From contig NZ_RJVJ01000001.1 in assembly GCF_003751605.1 (NCBI RefSeq), positions 186,001-250,000 of the forward strand: 64,000 nt of DNA. Reading direction: 5' to 3'. The notes under the pieces are model-generated. The model had not been told where the DNA came from, ran no database searches, and worked only from the letters and a program-made list of their open reading frames with translations. Position 1 is the stretch's first letter. Each line of letters starts with the position of its first letter. Of the stretch, positions 23,531-30,587 are shown one piece after another. This DNA comes from Kitasatospora cineracea (GTDB lineage Bacteria; Actinomycetota; Actinomycetes; Streptomycetales; Streptomycetaceae). A program made the translations under genes and the position numbers.

Positions 23531-23560
23531 GTCCTAGTAATTTACTCGGACGTCCTAGTA
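23531..23560 (-). promoter_or_regulatory. Nested palindromic operator upstream of icmA
   Basis: GTCCTAGTA occurs twice, 21 bases apart (23531-23539 and 23552-23560), two helical turns. They form two overlapping palindromes: GTCC-x-AGTAA-x-TTACT-x-GGAC (23531-23551) and TACT-x-GGACGTCC-x-AGTA (23543-23560). The site lies 60-90 bases before the icmA start. The AGTAA/TTACT half-sites match the TetR leader. Confidence 0.6.
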
Positions 23561-23589
23561 CCTGTCGATGGCGACCCCCGGACACGCGA

Positions 23590-23620
23590 GGGGCGCCCCT
23601 TCCGGCGGAAGGGGCGCCCC
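23590..23620 (-). terminator. Terminator after the first DUF3817 gene
   Basis: A perfect 14-bp stem, GGGGCGCCCCTTCC / GGAAGGGGCGCCCC, with loop GGC, 25 bases past the DUF3817 stop on the minus strand and before the icmA operator. Confidence 0.75.
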
Positions 23621-23644
23621 GGCAGAGCGCTGGTGCGGGCGCGG

Positions 23645-23977
23645 TCAGGCGGCGACCGGCTCCGGCGTGACGATCAGCGGGGCGACCTCGCGGGTGACCC
23701 GGCGCTCGACGAAGAACACGGCGGTGGGGACGGTGCCGGCCAGCAGCGTCCAGGCGAGCTTGCCCATCGGCCACTTGGCCTTGGTGCCCAGGTCGAAGGC
23801 GAACGCCAGGTAGACCACGTACAGCCAGCCGTGCGCGATGCCGACCGCGGTGGTGAAGCCCGCCGCGCCCGAGATGTCGAGGGCGTACTTGGCGATCACC
23901 CCGAGGGTGAGCAGGATCAGGAGCACACCGGTGAGGTAGGCCATGGCGCGGTAGCGGGTCAGCACACTCTGCTTCAT
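23645..23977 (-). CDS. DUF3817 integral membrane protein
   Basis: A 110-residue protein with three hydrophobic segments: RAMAYLTGVLLILLTLGVIA, AAGFTTAVGIAHGWLYVVYL (with the family's AHGxLY motif) and GKLAWTLLAGTVPTAVFFVE. It matches DUF3817; function unknown. The ATG at 23977 is the best start but lacks a clear ribosome site. It lies 20 bases after the MarR gene on the same strand, so the two are probably co-transcribed. A paralogue lies 2.7 kb away beyond the M4 protease. Confidence 0.82.
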   Translation of the reverse strand: MKQSVLTRYRAMAYLTGVLLILLTLGVIAKYALDISGAAGFTTAVGIAHGWLYVVYLAFAFDLGTKAKWPMGKLAWTLLAGTVPTAVFFVERRVTREVAPLIVTPEPVAA

Positions 23978-23997
23978 GCAGTCGAGGGTAACCGCCC

Positions 23998-24537
23998 CTA
24001 CGCGTCGCCCCGGTCGGGGCCCTCCTCGGCGGGGGGCTCGAAGTCGCCGGCGGCGACCCGCAGCGGGCGGAGCAGTTCGAACACCTCGTGGCAGGCGTCG
24101 GCGTCGTAGCCGTCCAGGCCGAACTCGACGGCGACGAGTTCGCGGGTGGCCTGCTCGACGACCCGGCGGCCGCGGTCGGTGATGGCGGCCAGCACGCCGC
24201 GGCCGTCGAGCGGGTTGGGGCGGCGGGTGACCAGGCCGGAGCGCTCCAGGCGGTCGACGGTGTTGGTGACGCTGGTGGGGTGGACCATCAGGCGCTCGCC
24301 GATCTTGGAGAGCGGGAGTTCGCCGGAGCGGCTGAAGGTCAGCAGCACCAGGGCCTCGTAGCGGGCGAAGGTGAGGCCGTAGGGCTTGACCACGGCGTCG
24401 ACCCGGCCGAGCAGGATCTGGTGGGCGCGCATCACCGAGGTGATCGCCGCCATGGACGGCACCTTGCCCCAGCGGCGGGTCCAGAGCTCGTCGGCGCGGG
24501 CGATCGGGTCGAAGTCGAGGGCGAGGGGCTTGGGCAC
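23998..24537 (-). CDS. MarR-family transcriptional regulator
   Basis: A 179-residue regulator with the winged-helix core PYGLTFARYEALVLLTFSRS, GELPLSKIGERLMVHPTSVT, NTVDRLERSGLVTRRPNPLD and GRGVLAAITDRGRRVVEQAT. The GTG start (VPKPLALDFDPIARADELW) follows a GGTGGGGGC stretch; the upstream open frame lacks support. A palindromic site 40 bases before the start suggests autoregulation. It is co-directional with the DUF3817 gene and divergent from the M4 protease. Confidence 0.9.
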   Translation of the reverse strand: MPKPLALDFDPIARADELWTRRWGKVPSMAAITSVMRAHQILLGRVDAVVKPYGLTFARYEALVLLTFSRSGELPLSKIGERLMVHPTSVTNTVDRLERSGLVTRRPNPLDGRGVLAAITDRGRRVVEQATRELVAVEFGLDGYDADACHEVFELLRPLRVAAGDFEPPAEEGPDRGDA

Positions 24538-24997
24538 GCCCCCACCGTACCCGCGGGGCCGGGCGGGGGTAGCAGGTGTCCACGATGGTGGACAACCCGG
24601 CCCCCTTGGCGGGATCACGCCAAACAGACGGGGGCAGCCCGTTGGCCGCCCTTTACCGTGCATATTCCGGCAATATTCAGTGTTTTCAATGGAGTTGGGC
24701 CTTCGCCCAGCCCGCACCGCGTGGTTCGCAGCGAAACCTCCGATTTCCCGGCACCCCCATTGCCGGTCCGCTGGCGAGAGTTTGCCAATAGTTGCCGAAC
24801 CGCTGTTCCGGGATTCTCCGCGTCGTCATGCTTCTGGCCAGCCCCGTTCGACACCGCCGGCCCACCCCACCGGCGCCTGTCATCTGACCGCACGGAGCTG
24901 CACGTCAGCACCCGTTCCGCCCCAGCAGGCACTGACCCCGGTGCCCCGGAGCGCGGTGCGACCGCACAGACGCGGTTGATCCGGAAGGAACCCGTAC
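24538..24997. promoter_or_regulatory. Divergent promoter region, MarR / M4 protease
   Basis: About 460 bases with no gene. It holds the MarR operator palindrome and an A/T-richer stretch at 24650-24700 (TATTCCGGCAATATTC) suited to promoters. The protease has GGAAGGA about 9 bases before its GTG. Confidence 0.5.
24577..24594 (-). promoter_or_regulatory. Probable MarR operator
   Basis: TGTCCACGATGGTGGACA: 7-bp perfect arms TGTCCAC/GTGGACA around GATG, 40 bases upstream of the MarR start. Size and position are typical of MarR autoregulatory sites. Confidence 0.6.
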
Positions 24998-26632
24998 GTG
25001 AAGCGAAAGCTCGCTGTCGGCGCCGTTCTCTCTGCCTCGGCCCTGCTGGCCGGTGCGATCCAGGTGAGCGCCGGCATGGCGTACGCCGCACCCAACCCCG
25101 CCTCCCTCAACCGCGGCGACCAGCTCGCGCTGGCCGCCGCCCAGGCCCCCGCCGCCGCCAAGGCCCTGGGCCTCGGCGCCCAGGAGAAGCTGGTCGTCAA
25201 GGACGTCGTCGTCGACGCCGACGGCACCCGCCACTTCCGCTACGAGCGCACCTACAACGGGCTGCCGGTGCTCGGCGGCGACCTGGTCGTGCACCAGGCC
25301 GCCAACGGCAAGCTCAAGTCCACCGACAAGGCCGTCGCCGGCAGCCTGGCCCCCGCCTCGCTGAGCCCGAAGCTGACGGCCGGCCAGGCCGCCGGCAAGG
25401 CGACCGGCGCGGTGCAGGCCACCGTCGGCATCGCCAAGGACGCCGACGAGTCCGCCCTCACCTCGGTCTCCGGCGCCAGCGGCGACGCCCAGCTGGTGGT
25501 CTGGGCCGCCGACGGCGCCCCGCGCCTGGCCTACCGCACCACCGTGGAGGGCCTGCGGGCGGACGGCACCCCGAGCCGCCAGCTGCTGGTCACCGACGCG
25601 GACACCGGCGCGGTGCTCTCCACCCACGAGGAGATCCAGACCGCCAACGCGACCGGCACCGGCAACGGCGTCTTCGTCGGCAGCGTCCCGCTGACCACCA
25701 ACTACACCGGCACCGCGTACCAGTTGAAGGACGCCACCCGCGGCGGCCAGTACACCACCACGCTGGCCAACAAGACCTCGGGCAAGGGCACCCTCTACTC
25801 GAAGTCCACCAACACCTGGGGCAACGGCCTGGCCTCCAACGGCGAGTCCGCGGCCGTCGACGCCCAGTACGGCGCGGCCGTCACCTGGGACTTCTACAAG
25901 AACACCTTCGGCCGGGCCGGCATCCGCGGCGACGGCGTCGGCGCGTACAGCCGGGTCCACTACGGGCGCAACTACGTCAACGCGTTCTGGGACGACAGCT
26001 GCTTCTGCATGACCTACGGCGACGGCGCCTCCAACAGCCACCCGCTGACCGAGCTCGACGTCTCCGGCCACGAGATGAGCCACGGTGTGACCTCCAACAC
26101 CGCGGGCCTCAACTACTCGGGCGAGTCCGGCGGCCTGAACGAGGCCACCTCCGACATCTTCGGCACCATGGTCGAGTTCTACGCGAACCTGCCGAAGGAC
26201 AACCCGGACTACCTCATCGGCGAGCTGATCGACATCAACGGCAACGGCACGCCGCTCCGTTACATGGACAAGCCCTCCAAGGACGGCGCGTCCGCCGACT
26301 ACTGGTCCTCCACCGTCGGCAGCAAGGACGTCCACTACTCCTCGGGCGTCGCCAACCACTTCTTCTACCTGCTGGCCGAGGGCAGCGGCGCCAAGACCGT
26401 CAACGGCGTCAGCTACAACTCGCCCACCTACAACGGCGCGGCCGTCACCGGCATCGGCCGGGACAAGGCCGCCCAGGTCTGGTACCGGGCGCTGAGCGTC
26501 TACATGACCTCGACCACCAACTACAAGGCCGCCCGCACCGCGACCCTGAACGCGGCGAAGGACCTGTACGGCTCCGGCTCGGCCGAGTACAACGCGGTCG
26601 CGGCCGCGTGGACCGCGGTGAACGTCAGCTGA
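24998..26632 (+). CDS. Secreted M4 (thermolysin-family) neutral metalloprotease
   Basis: A zinc endopeptidase made as a preproprotein of 544 residues. The signal peptide is VKRKLAVGAVLSASALLAGA... with an AYAAP cleavage region near residue 31. FTP/PepSY propeptide (residues about 35-210: RHFRYERTYNGLPVLGGDLV) precedes the catalytic domain. The zinc site is His358-Glu359-Met-Ser-His362 (DVSGHEMSHGV), and the third ligand is Glu382 in GGLNEATSD, 20 residues later as in thermolysin. The C-terminal helical domain includes GVANHFFYLLAEG. No extra C-terminal domain is present. A strong terminator follows. Confidence 0.95.
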   Translation: MKRKLAVGAVLSASALLAGAIQVSAGMAYAAPNPASLNRGDQLALAAAQAPAAAKALGLGAQEKLVVKDVVVDADGTRHFRYERTYNGLPVLGGDLVVHQAANGKLKSTDKAVAGSLAPASLSPKLTAGQAAGKATGAVQATVGIAKDADESALTSVSGASGDAQLVVWAADGAPRLAYRTTVEGLRADGTPSRQLLVTDADTGAVLSTHEEIQTANATGTGNGVFVGSVPLTTNYTGTAYQLKDATRGGQYTTTLANKTSGKGTLYSKSTNTWGNGLASNGESAAVDAQYGAAVTWDFYKNTFGRAGIRGDGVGAYSRVHYGRNYVNAFWDDSCFCMTYGDGASNSHPLTELDVSGHEMSHGVTSNTAGLNYSGESGGLNEATSDIFGTMVEFYANLPKDNPDYLIGELIDINGNGTPLRYMDKPSKDGASADYWSSTVGSKDVHYSSGVANHFFYLLAEGSGAKTVNGVSYNSPTYNGAAVTGIGRDKAAQVWYRALSVYMTSTTNYKAARTATLNAAKDLYGSGSAEYNAVAAAWTAVNVS

Positions 26633-26656
26633 CGCCGACCCGGTAGCAGAAAAGCC

Positions 26657-26697
26657 CGCGGCGGCCGGGCCTCCCACGAAGAGGCCCGGCCGCCGCG
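26657..26697. terminator. Terminator shared by M4 protease and the second DUF3817 gene
   Basis: A 17-bp perfect stem (CGCGGCGGCCGGGCCTC and complement) with a 7-base loop CCACGAA, between two convergent stop codons. Confidence 0.8.
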
Positions 26698-26711
26698 CAC
26701 CACGTCCGGGG

Positions 26712-27035
26712 TCAGGCGGCGGCCGGCGCCGCCCCGTCCAGCTCGCCGCGCTCCTCCTTGGCCAGCATCCGCTCGGCGAAGAAGCCGCCGGTCGGCAGCA
26801 CCGACAGCACGAACAGCAGCAGGCCGCGCTTCGGCTCCCAGCGGCGGGCCTGGTACGCCTGGACCAGGAACACCAGGTAGAGGATGAACAGCACGCCGTG
26901 CACCGTGCCCATCACCGGGACGGCGTTGAAGCTCGTGGTGCGCTTCAGCACCGAGCAGACCAGCAGCAGCAGGAACGACAGGCCCTCGGGGCCGGAGACC
27001 AGGCGCAGGCGGTGGACGGCGGCGACGCTCTTCAC
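26712..27035 (-). CDS. DUF3817 integral membrane protein (second copy)
   Basis: A 107-residue protein with three hydrophobic stretches: GPEGLSFLLLLVCSVLKRTT, VMGTVHGVLFILYLVFLVQA (VHGVLF motif of the family) and RGLLLFVLSVLPTGGFFAER. The overall plan and the charged FFAER end match the copy at 23645-23977 (FFVER), so these are paralogues. The GTG start has GAGGA 6 bases upstream. Function unknown. It is divergent from the DUF2127 gene, and an inverted repeat TTGTG-N8-CACAA lies between them. Confidence 0.82.
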   Translation of the reverse strand: MKSVAAVHRLRLVSGPEGLSFLLLLVCSVLKRTTSFNAVPVMGTVHGVLFILYLVFLVQAYQARRWEPKRGLLLFVLSVLPTGGFFAERMLAKEERGELDGAAPAAA

Positions 27036-27199
27036 GGGGATTCCTCACGGGGGCAGGACGGGCGGCGGGTTTGTGAACGGATGCACAAGCCGGGACTATT
27101 ATCACCGACCCGACGCCGCCCCCGACCGCGGACCCCCTATTCTGCTGTGCTGCGCGCGACCCGACCGCCGGGCCGCGCAGACCCACGGGGGAACGCACC

Positions 27200-27976
27200 A
27201 TGCTGAAACGGGACTGGGACCGGCACACCTGCGCCAAGCGCGGCCACATCACCTACGCGCCCGACGAACCCGAGCTGCGCGAGCGCCTGCACACCGCCAC
27301 CGCCGTCGGCACCGCCTGGCGCTGCCTGCGCTGCGGCGACTTCGCCCTCGGCGCCCCGCACGGCTCCGGCCCGGCCGGGGACGCGCCGCTGGTGCCCCGC
27401 GGCAAGGCGCTGCGCGACCTGTTCATCCTGCGCTTCCTGGCCGTCGAGCGGCTGCTGCGCGGCCTGCTGATCGTGATCGTCGCCTGGGGCGTGTGGAAGT
27501 TCTCCAACAGCCAGGACGCGGTGCGCCGGATCTTCGACGAGAACCTGACCGTCTTCAAGCCGGTCACCGACCACTTCCACTTCGACCTGGAGCACTCGCC
27601 GATCGTCGACACCATCCGCAAGACCTTCGACTACAAGCACTCCACCCTGGTCTACGTGGCCGCGGCGCTGGTGGTGTACGCGCTGATCGAGATCGTCGAG
27701 GCGTTCGGCCTGTGGTGGGGCCACCGCTGGGCCGAGTACCTGACCGTGGTCGCCACCGCCGCGTTCCTGCCGCTGGAGGGCTACGAACTCACCGAGCACG
27801 TCAGCGCGCTGAAGATCTGCACGCTGCTGCTGAACATCGCCGCGGTGCTCTGGATCATGCTCTCCAAGCGCCTGTTCGGCCTGCGCGGCGGCCGCGCCGC
27901 GTTCGAGGCCGAGCGGCACTCGGCCTCGCTGCTGGAGGTCGAGGTCTCCGCGGGGGCGCTGCCGCAGGCGGTCTGA
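27200..27976 (+). CDS. DUF2127 membrane protein with N-terminal Cys/His motif
   Basis: A 258-residue protein. The N-terminus has Cys-x4-His (CAKRGH) and later CLRCG, a possible zinc-binding pair, before four hydrophobic segments: FLAVERLLRGLLIVIVAWGV, HSTLVYVAAALVVYALIEIV, YLTVVATAAFLPLEGYELTE and CTLLLNIAAVLWIMLSKRLF. This is the DUF2127 layout; function unknown. The GGGGGAA site sits before the ATG. It is followed by the AIM24 operon, but a hairpin at 28062-28083 separates them. Confidence 0.82.
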   Translation: MLKRDWDRHTCAKRGHITYAPDEPELRERLHTATAVGTAWRCLRCGDFALGAPHGSGPAGDAPLVPRGKALRDLFILRFLAVERLLRGLLIVIVAWGVWKFSNSQDAVRRIFDENLTVFKPVTDHFHFDLEHSPIVDTIRKTFDYKHSTLVYVAAALVVYALIEIVEAFGLWWGHRWAEYLTVVATAAFLPLEGYELTEHVSALKICTLLLNIAAVLWIMLSKRLFGLRGGRAAFEAERHSASLLEVEVSAGALPQAV

Positions 27977-28061
27977 CCGCCGGCAATTCGTCCGGTATGT
28001 CCGCCTGACGGTATGTCCGATGTACGGGTTTCGTACCGAACGGGTACCAGCCCGCCCGGTT

Positions 28062-28083
28062 CCCCTCCCCAGCCGGGGAGGGG
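28062..28083 (+). terminator. Stem-loop before the AIM24 operon
   Basis: CCCCTCCCC-AGCC-GGGGAGGGG, a perfect 9-bp stem 86 bases after the DUF2127 stop and directly before the AIM24 promoter. Upstream lie two copies of CGGTATGTCCG (27993-28003, 28009-28019) and a GTACC/GGTAC inverted repeat (28033-28047), so the region may also bind a regulator. Confidence 0.5.
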
Positions 28084-28088
28084 GCCGC

Positions 28089-28094
28089 TAGATT
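28089..28094 (+). promoter_or_regulatory. -10 element of a leaderless AIM24 promoter
   Basis: TAGATT exactly 7 bases before the GTG of the first AIM24 gene, which has no ribosome site at the right distance. Transcription would begin at the start codon. Confidence 0.55.
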
Positions 28095-28101
28095 CCCGGA
28101 C

Positions 28102-28740
28102 GTGGCACAGTTCCGACTCCAGGGGTCCAGAGTCCTCGCCGTCGATCTCGCCGGGGACACCGTCAAGGCACGCAACGGCTCGATGGTCGCCTACACCGGG
28201 CAGATGGGCTTCAAGAAGCTCACCGGCGGCGGCGACGGCCTGCGCGGCATGGTCACCCGCCGGCTCACCGGCGAACGCATGGAGGTCATGGAGGTGAAGG
28301 GGCAGGGCACCTGCTACTTCGCCGACAAGGCCACCGAGATCAACCTGGTCCGGCTGAACGGCGAGACGCTGTTCGTCGAGTCCGACAACCTGCTCGCCAC
28401 CGAGGCGACGCTGCGCACCGGCACCTCCTTCACCGGCCTGAACGGCATGGCCAGCGGCAACGGCCTGTTCACCACCAAGGTCGAGGGCCAGGGCTGGGCC
28501 GCGGTCACCTCGGACGGCCCCGCAGTGATCCTCCGGGTCTCCCAGGGGCTGCCGCTGCGGGTCGACCCGGGCGCGTACATCGCCCACACCGGCAACCTGC
28601 AGCGGGCGCTCAAGTCCGGGGCCGGCTGGACCACCCTGATCGGCGAGGGCGGCGGCGAGGCCATGCAGGTCGAGTTCACCGGCGAGGGCCTGGTCTACGT
28701 CCAGCCCTCCGAGCGCAGGACGCTGGGAGGCGAGGTCTGA
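28102..28740 (+). CDS. AIM24-family protein 1
   Basis: A 212-residue protein of the AIM24 beta-helix family (named after a yeast mitochondrial protein that affects cristae; the bacterial role is unknown). Family features are SMVAYTGQMGFKKLTGGGDG, ETLFVESDNLLATEATLRTG, NGLFTTKVEGQGWAAVTSDG and the C-terminal GEAMQVEFTGEGLVYVQPSE. No signal peptide or membrane helix is seen. The GTG start appears leaderless. Its stop overlaps the next ATG by one base (TGATG), so translation is coupled. Confidence 0.85.
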   Translation: MAQFRLQGSRVLAVDLAGDTVKARNGSMVAYTGQMGFKKLTGGGDGLRGMVTRRLTGERMEVMEVKGQGTCYFADKATEINLVRLNGETLFVESDNLLATEATLRTGTSFTGLNGMASGNGLFTTKVEGQGWAAVTSDGPAVILRVSQGLPLRVDPGAYIAHTGNLQRALKSGAGWTTLIGEGGGEAMQVEFTGEGLVYVQPSERRTLGGEV

Positions 28741-29390
28741 TGGCCTTCACCCGGATCAACAGCAAGATGATCTCCGCGCAGATCGTGCCCGGCCAGCGGG
28801 TCCTCTCCCAGCGCGGCTCGATGCTCGGCTACACCGGCGAGGTCTCCTTCCAGCCCAACCTGATGGGCGGCCAGGGCGGCGTGATGTCGATGATCGGCCG
28901 CCGGGTCGCCAACGAGGACACCCCGCTGATGACCGTCGAGGGCCACGGCACCGTGATGTTCGGCCACGGCGGCCACCACGTGCACGTGATCGACCTCGTC
29001 GGCGACACCCTGTACGTGGAGGCCGACCGGCTGCTCGCCTTCGAGGGCAGCCTGCAGCAGTCCACCATGTTCATGGGCCAGCAGGGCGGCCTGATGGGCG
29101 TGGTCCGCGGCCAGGTGACCGGCCAGGGCCTGTTCACCACCAAGCTCACCGGCAAGGGCGCGGTCGCCGTGATGGCCCACGGCGGGGTGATCGAACTCCC
29201 GATCTTCCCCGGCCAGTCCGTCCACGTCGACCCGCAGGCCTACGTCGCGCACCGCGGCGAGGTCACCAACAAGCTCTCCACCGCCCTCGGCTGGCGCGAC
29301 ATGGTCGGCCGCGGCTCCGGCGAGGCGTTCCAGCTCGAACTGTCCGGGCAGGGCACGGTGTACGTGCAGGCCAGCGAGGTGAAGCTCTGA
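28740..29390 (+). CDS. AIM24-family protein 2
   Basis: A 216-residue paralogue of the preceding protein: SMLGYTGEVSFQPNLMGGQG, DTLYVEADRLLAFEGSLQQS, QGLFTTKLTGKGAVAVMAHG and GEAFQLELSGQGTVYVQASE align segment by segment. A glycine/glutamine-rich insert (MGQQGGLMGVVRGQ) is its own feature. Start and stop codons both overlap its neighbours by one base, so the three genes are a tight translational unit. Confidence 0.86.
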   Translation: MAFTRINSKMISAQIVPGQRVLSQRGSMLGYTGEVSFQPNLMGGQGGVMSMIGRRVANEDTPLMTVEGHGTVMFGHGGHHVHVIDLVGDTLYVEADRLLAFEGSLQQSTMFMGQQGGLMGVVRGQVTGQGLFTTKLTGKGAVAVMAHGGVIELPIFPGQSVHVDPQAYVAHRGEVTNKLSTALGWRDMVGRGSGEAFQLELSGQGTVYVQASEVKL

Positions 29391-30394
29391 TGTCCTACCC
29401 CCCGCAGCCCCCGCAGTCGCCCTACGGCCAGCAGCCGTACGGGCAGCAGCCGTACGGCCAGCAGCCCCAGCCGTACCCGCCGCAGGGCCCCCCGCCCGGG
29501 TACTCCCAGCAGCAGTACGAGCAGTCCCACCAGGCCACCCAGGCCGGGATGCACGTCCCCCCGCCGCCCCACCAGGCGCCCCCCGCCGGGCAGTTCGGCG
29601 CGCCGGTGTTCCAGCCGCCCGGCGGCGACGGCCCGCAGGTCTGGGACGCCGGCACGCTGCCCGCCAACGACAACGTCAACCCGTACTGCTTCTCGGTCGA
29701 CCTGAACGGCGCGTACTACCTGCAGAAGGGCAAGATGATCGCCTACTACGGCGAGATGCGCTTCTCCGGGATCGGCCGCGGCGCGCTCGACCGCGTCCTG
29801 GAGCAGAACTTCAACTCCCCGCTGCACGCCGCCGACTGGGTCGTCGCCGAGGGCCGCGGCAAACTGCTGCTCGCCGACCGCTCGTACGACCTCAACTCGT
29901 ACGACCTGGAGGACGGCAACCTGACCGTCCGCTCCGGCAACCTGCTCGCCTTCGAGCCCACCCTGCGGCTCAAGCAGTCGATCATCCCCGGGTTCCTGAC
30001 CCTGATCGGCACCGGCAAGTTCGTCGCCGCGTCCAACGGGCCGGTGCACTTCGTCGAACCCCCGATCCGGGTCGACCCGCAGGCCCTGGTCGGCTGGGCC
30101 GACTGCCCCGCGCCCTGCCACCACTACGACCACAGCTACCTGCACGGCGTCCTCGGCGGCCTGCGGCACCTGACCGGGATCGGCGGCGCCAGCGGCGAGG
30201 AGCACCAGTTCGAGTTCATCGGGGCCGGGCAGGTGCTGATGCAGTCCTCCGAGACGCTGATGGCCGAGAGGTCCGTCGGCGTGGTCGGCGCGGAGCCGGG
30301 CATCCCCGGCGCGAACGTCCCGCAGCAGCAGCACGGCGGCGGGGCGGCGGGGCTCGGCAACCTGGGAGACCTGGGGCGGCGCTTCGGGCTGTAG
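29390..30394 (+). CDS. AIM24-family protein 3 with Pro/Gln/Tyr-rich N-terminal tail
   Basis: A 334-residue protein. Residues 1-85 are low complexity, with tandem YGQQP units and PPQGPPPGYSQQQYEQSH, predicted disordered. The AIM24 domain follows: QKGKMIAYYGEMRFSGIGRG, NLLAFEPTLRLKQSIIPGFL, and GASGEEHQFEFIGAGQVLMQ; a Cys/His patch WADCPAPCHHYDHSYLHG is unusual. A Gly-rich C-terminal tail ends it. It is the last gene of the coupled triple; its tail may recruit partners. Confidence 0.85.
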   Translation: MSYPPQPPQSPYGQQPYGQQPYGQQPQPYPPQGPPPGYSQQQYEQSHQATQAGMHVPPPPHQAPPAGQFGAPVFQPPGGDGPQVWDAGTLPANDNVNPYCFSVDLNGAYYLQKGKMIAYYGEMRFSGIGRGALDRVLEQNFNSPLHAADWVVAEGRGKLLLADRSYDLNSYDLEDGNLTVRSGNLLAFEPTLRLKQSIIPGFLTLIGTGKFVAASNGPVHFVEPPIRVDPQALVGWADCPAPCHHYDHSYLHGVLGGLRHLTGIGGASGEEHQFEFIGAGQVLMQSSETLMAERSVGVVGAEPGIPGANVPQQQHGGGAAGLGNLGDLGRRFGL

Positions 30395-30408
30395 GTGGGG
30401 ATGCGAAA

Positions 30409-30538
30409 GCAGGGGCGCGGGGAACTGCGCGCAGCGGAGGAGCGCGTCAGCGAGGTCGCGAGACAGTGCAGCACACTGTCCTGCGAGGCGGTCTGGCTGT
30501 GCGTGCTCGCTCGGCCGCGCAGTTCCCCGCGCCCCTGC
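30409..30538. repeat. Complex intergenic palindrome with 23-bp arms
   Basis: GCAGGGGCGCGGGGAACTGC (30409-30428) and its exact complement (arms 23 bp, the right one at 30516-30538) enclose an 84-base core. The core holds a second perfect hairpin GACAGTG-CAGCA-CACTGTC (30462-30480). The outer sequence is of the type dispersed between Streptomyces genes (recalled). It lies between the convergent AIM24 and P450 genes and can act as a two-way terminator. Confidence 0.8.
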
Positions 30539-30587
30539 CAGTGCGCGATCTGGCGGTGCGTGATCTGGCGGGGCGCGAGCAGCGCTC

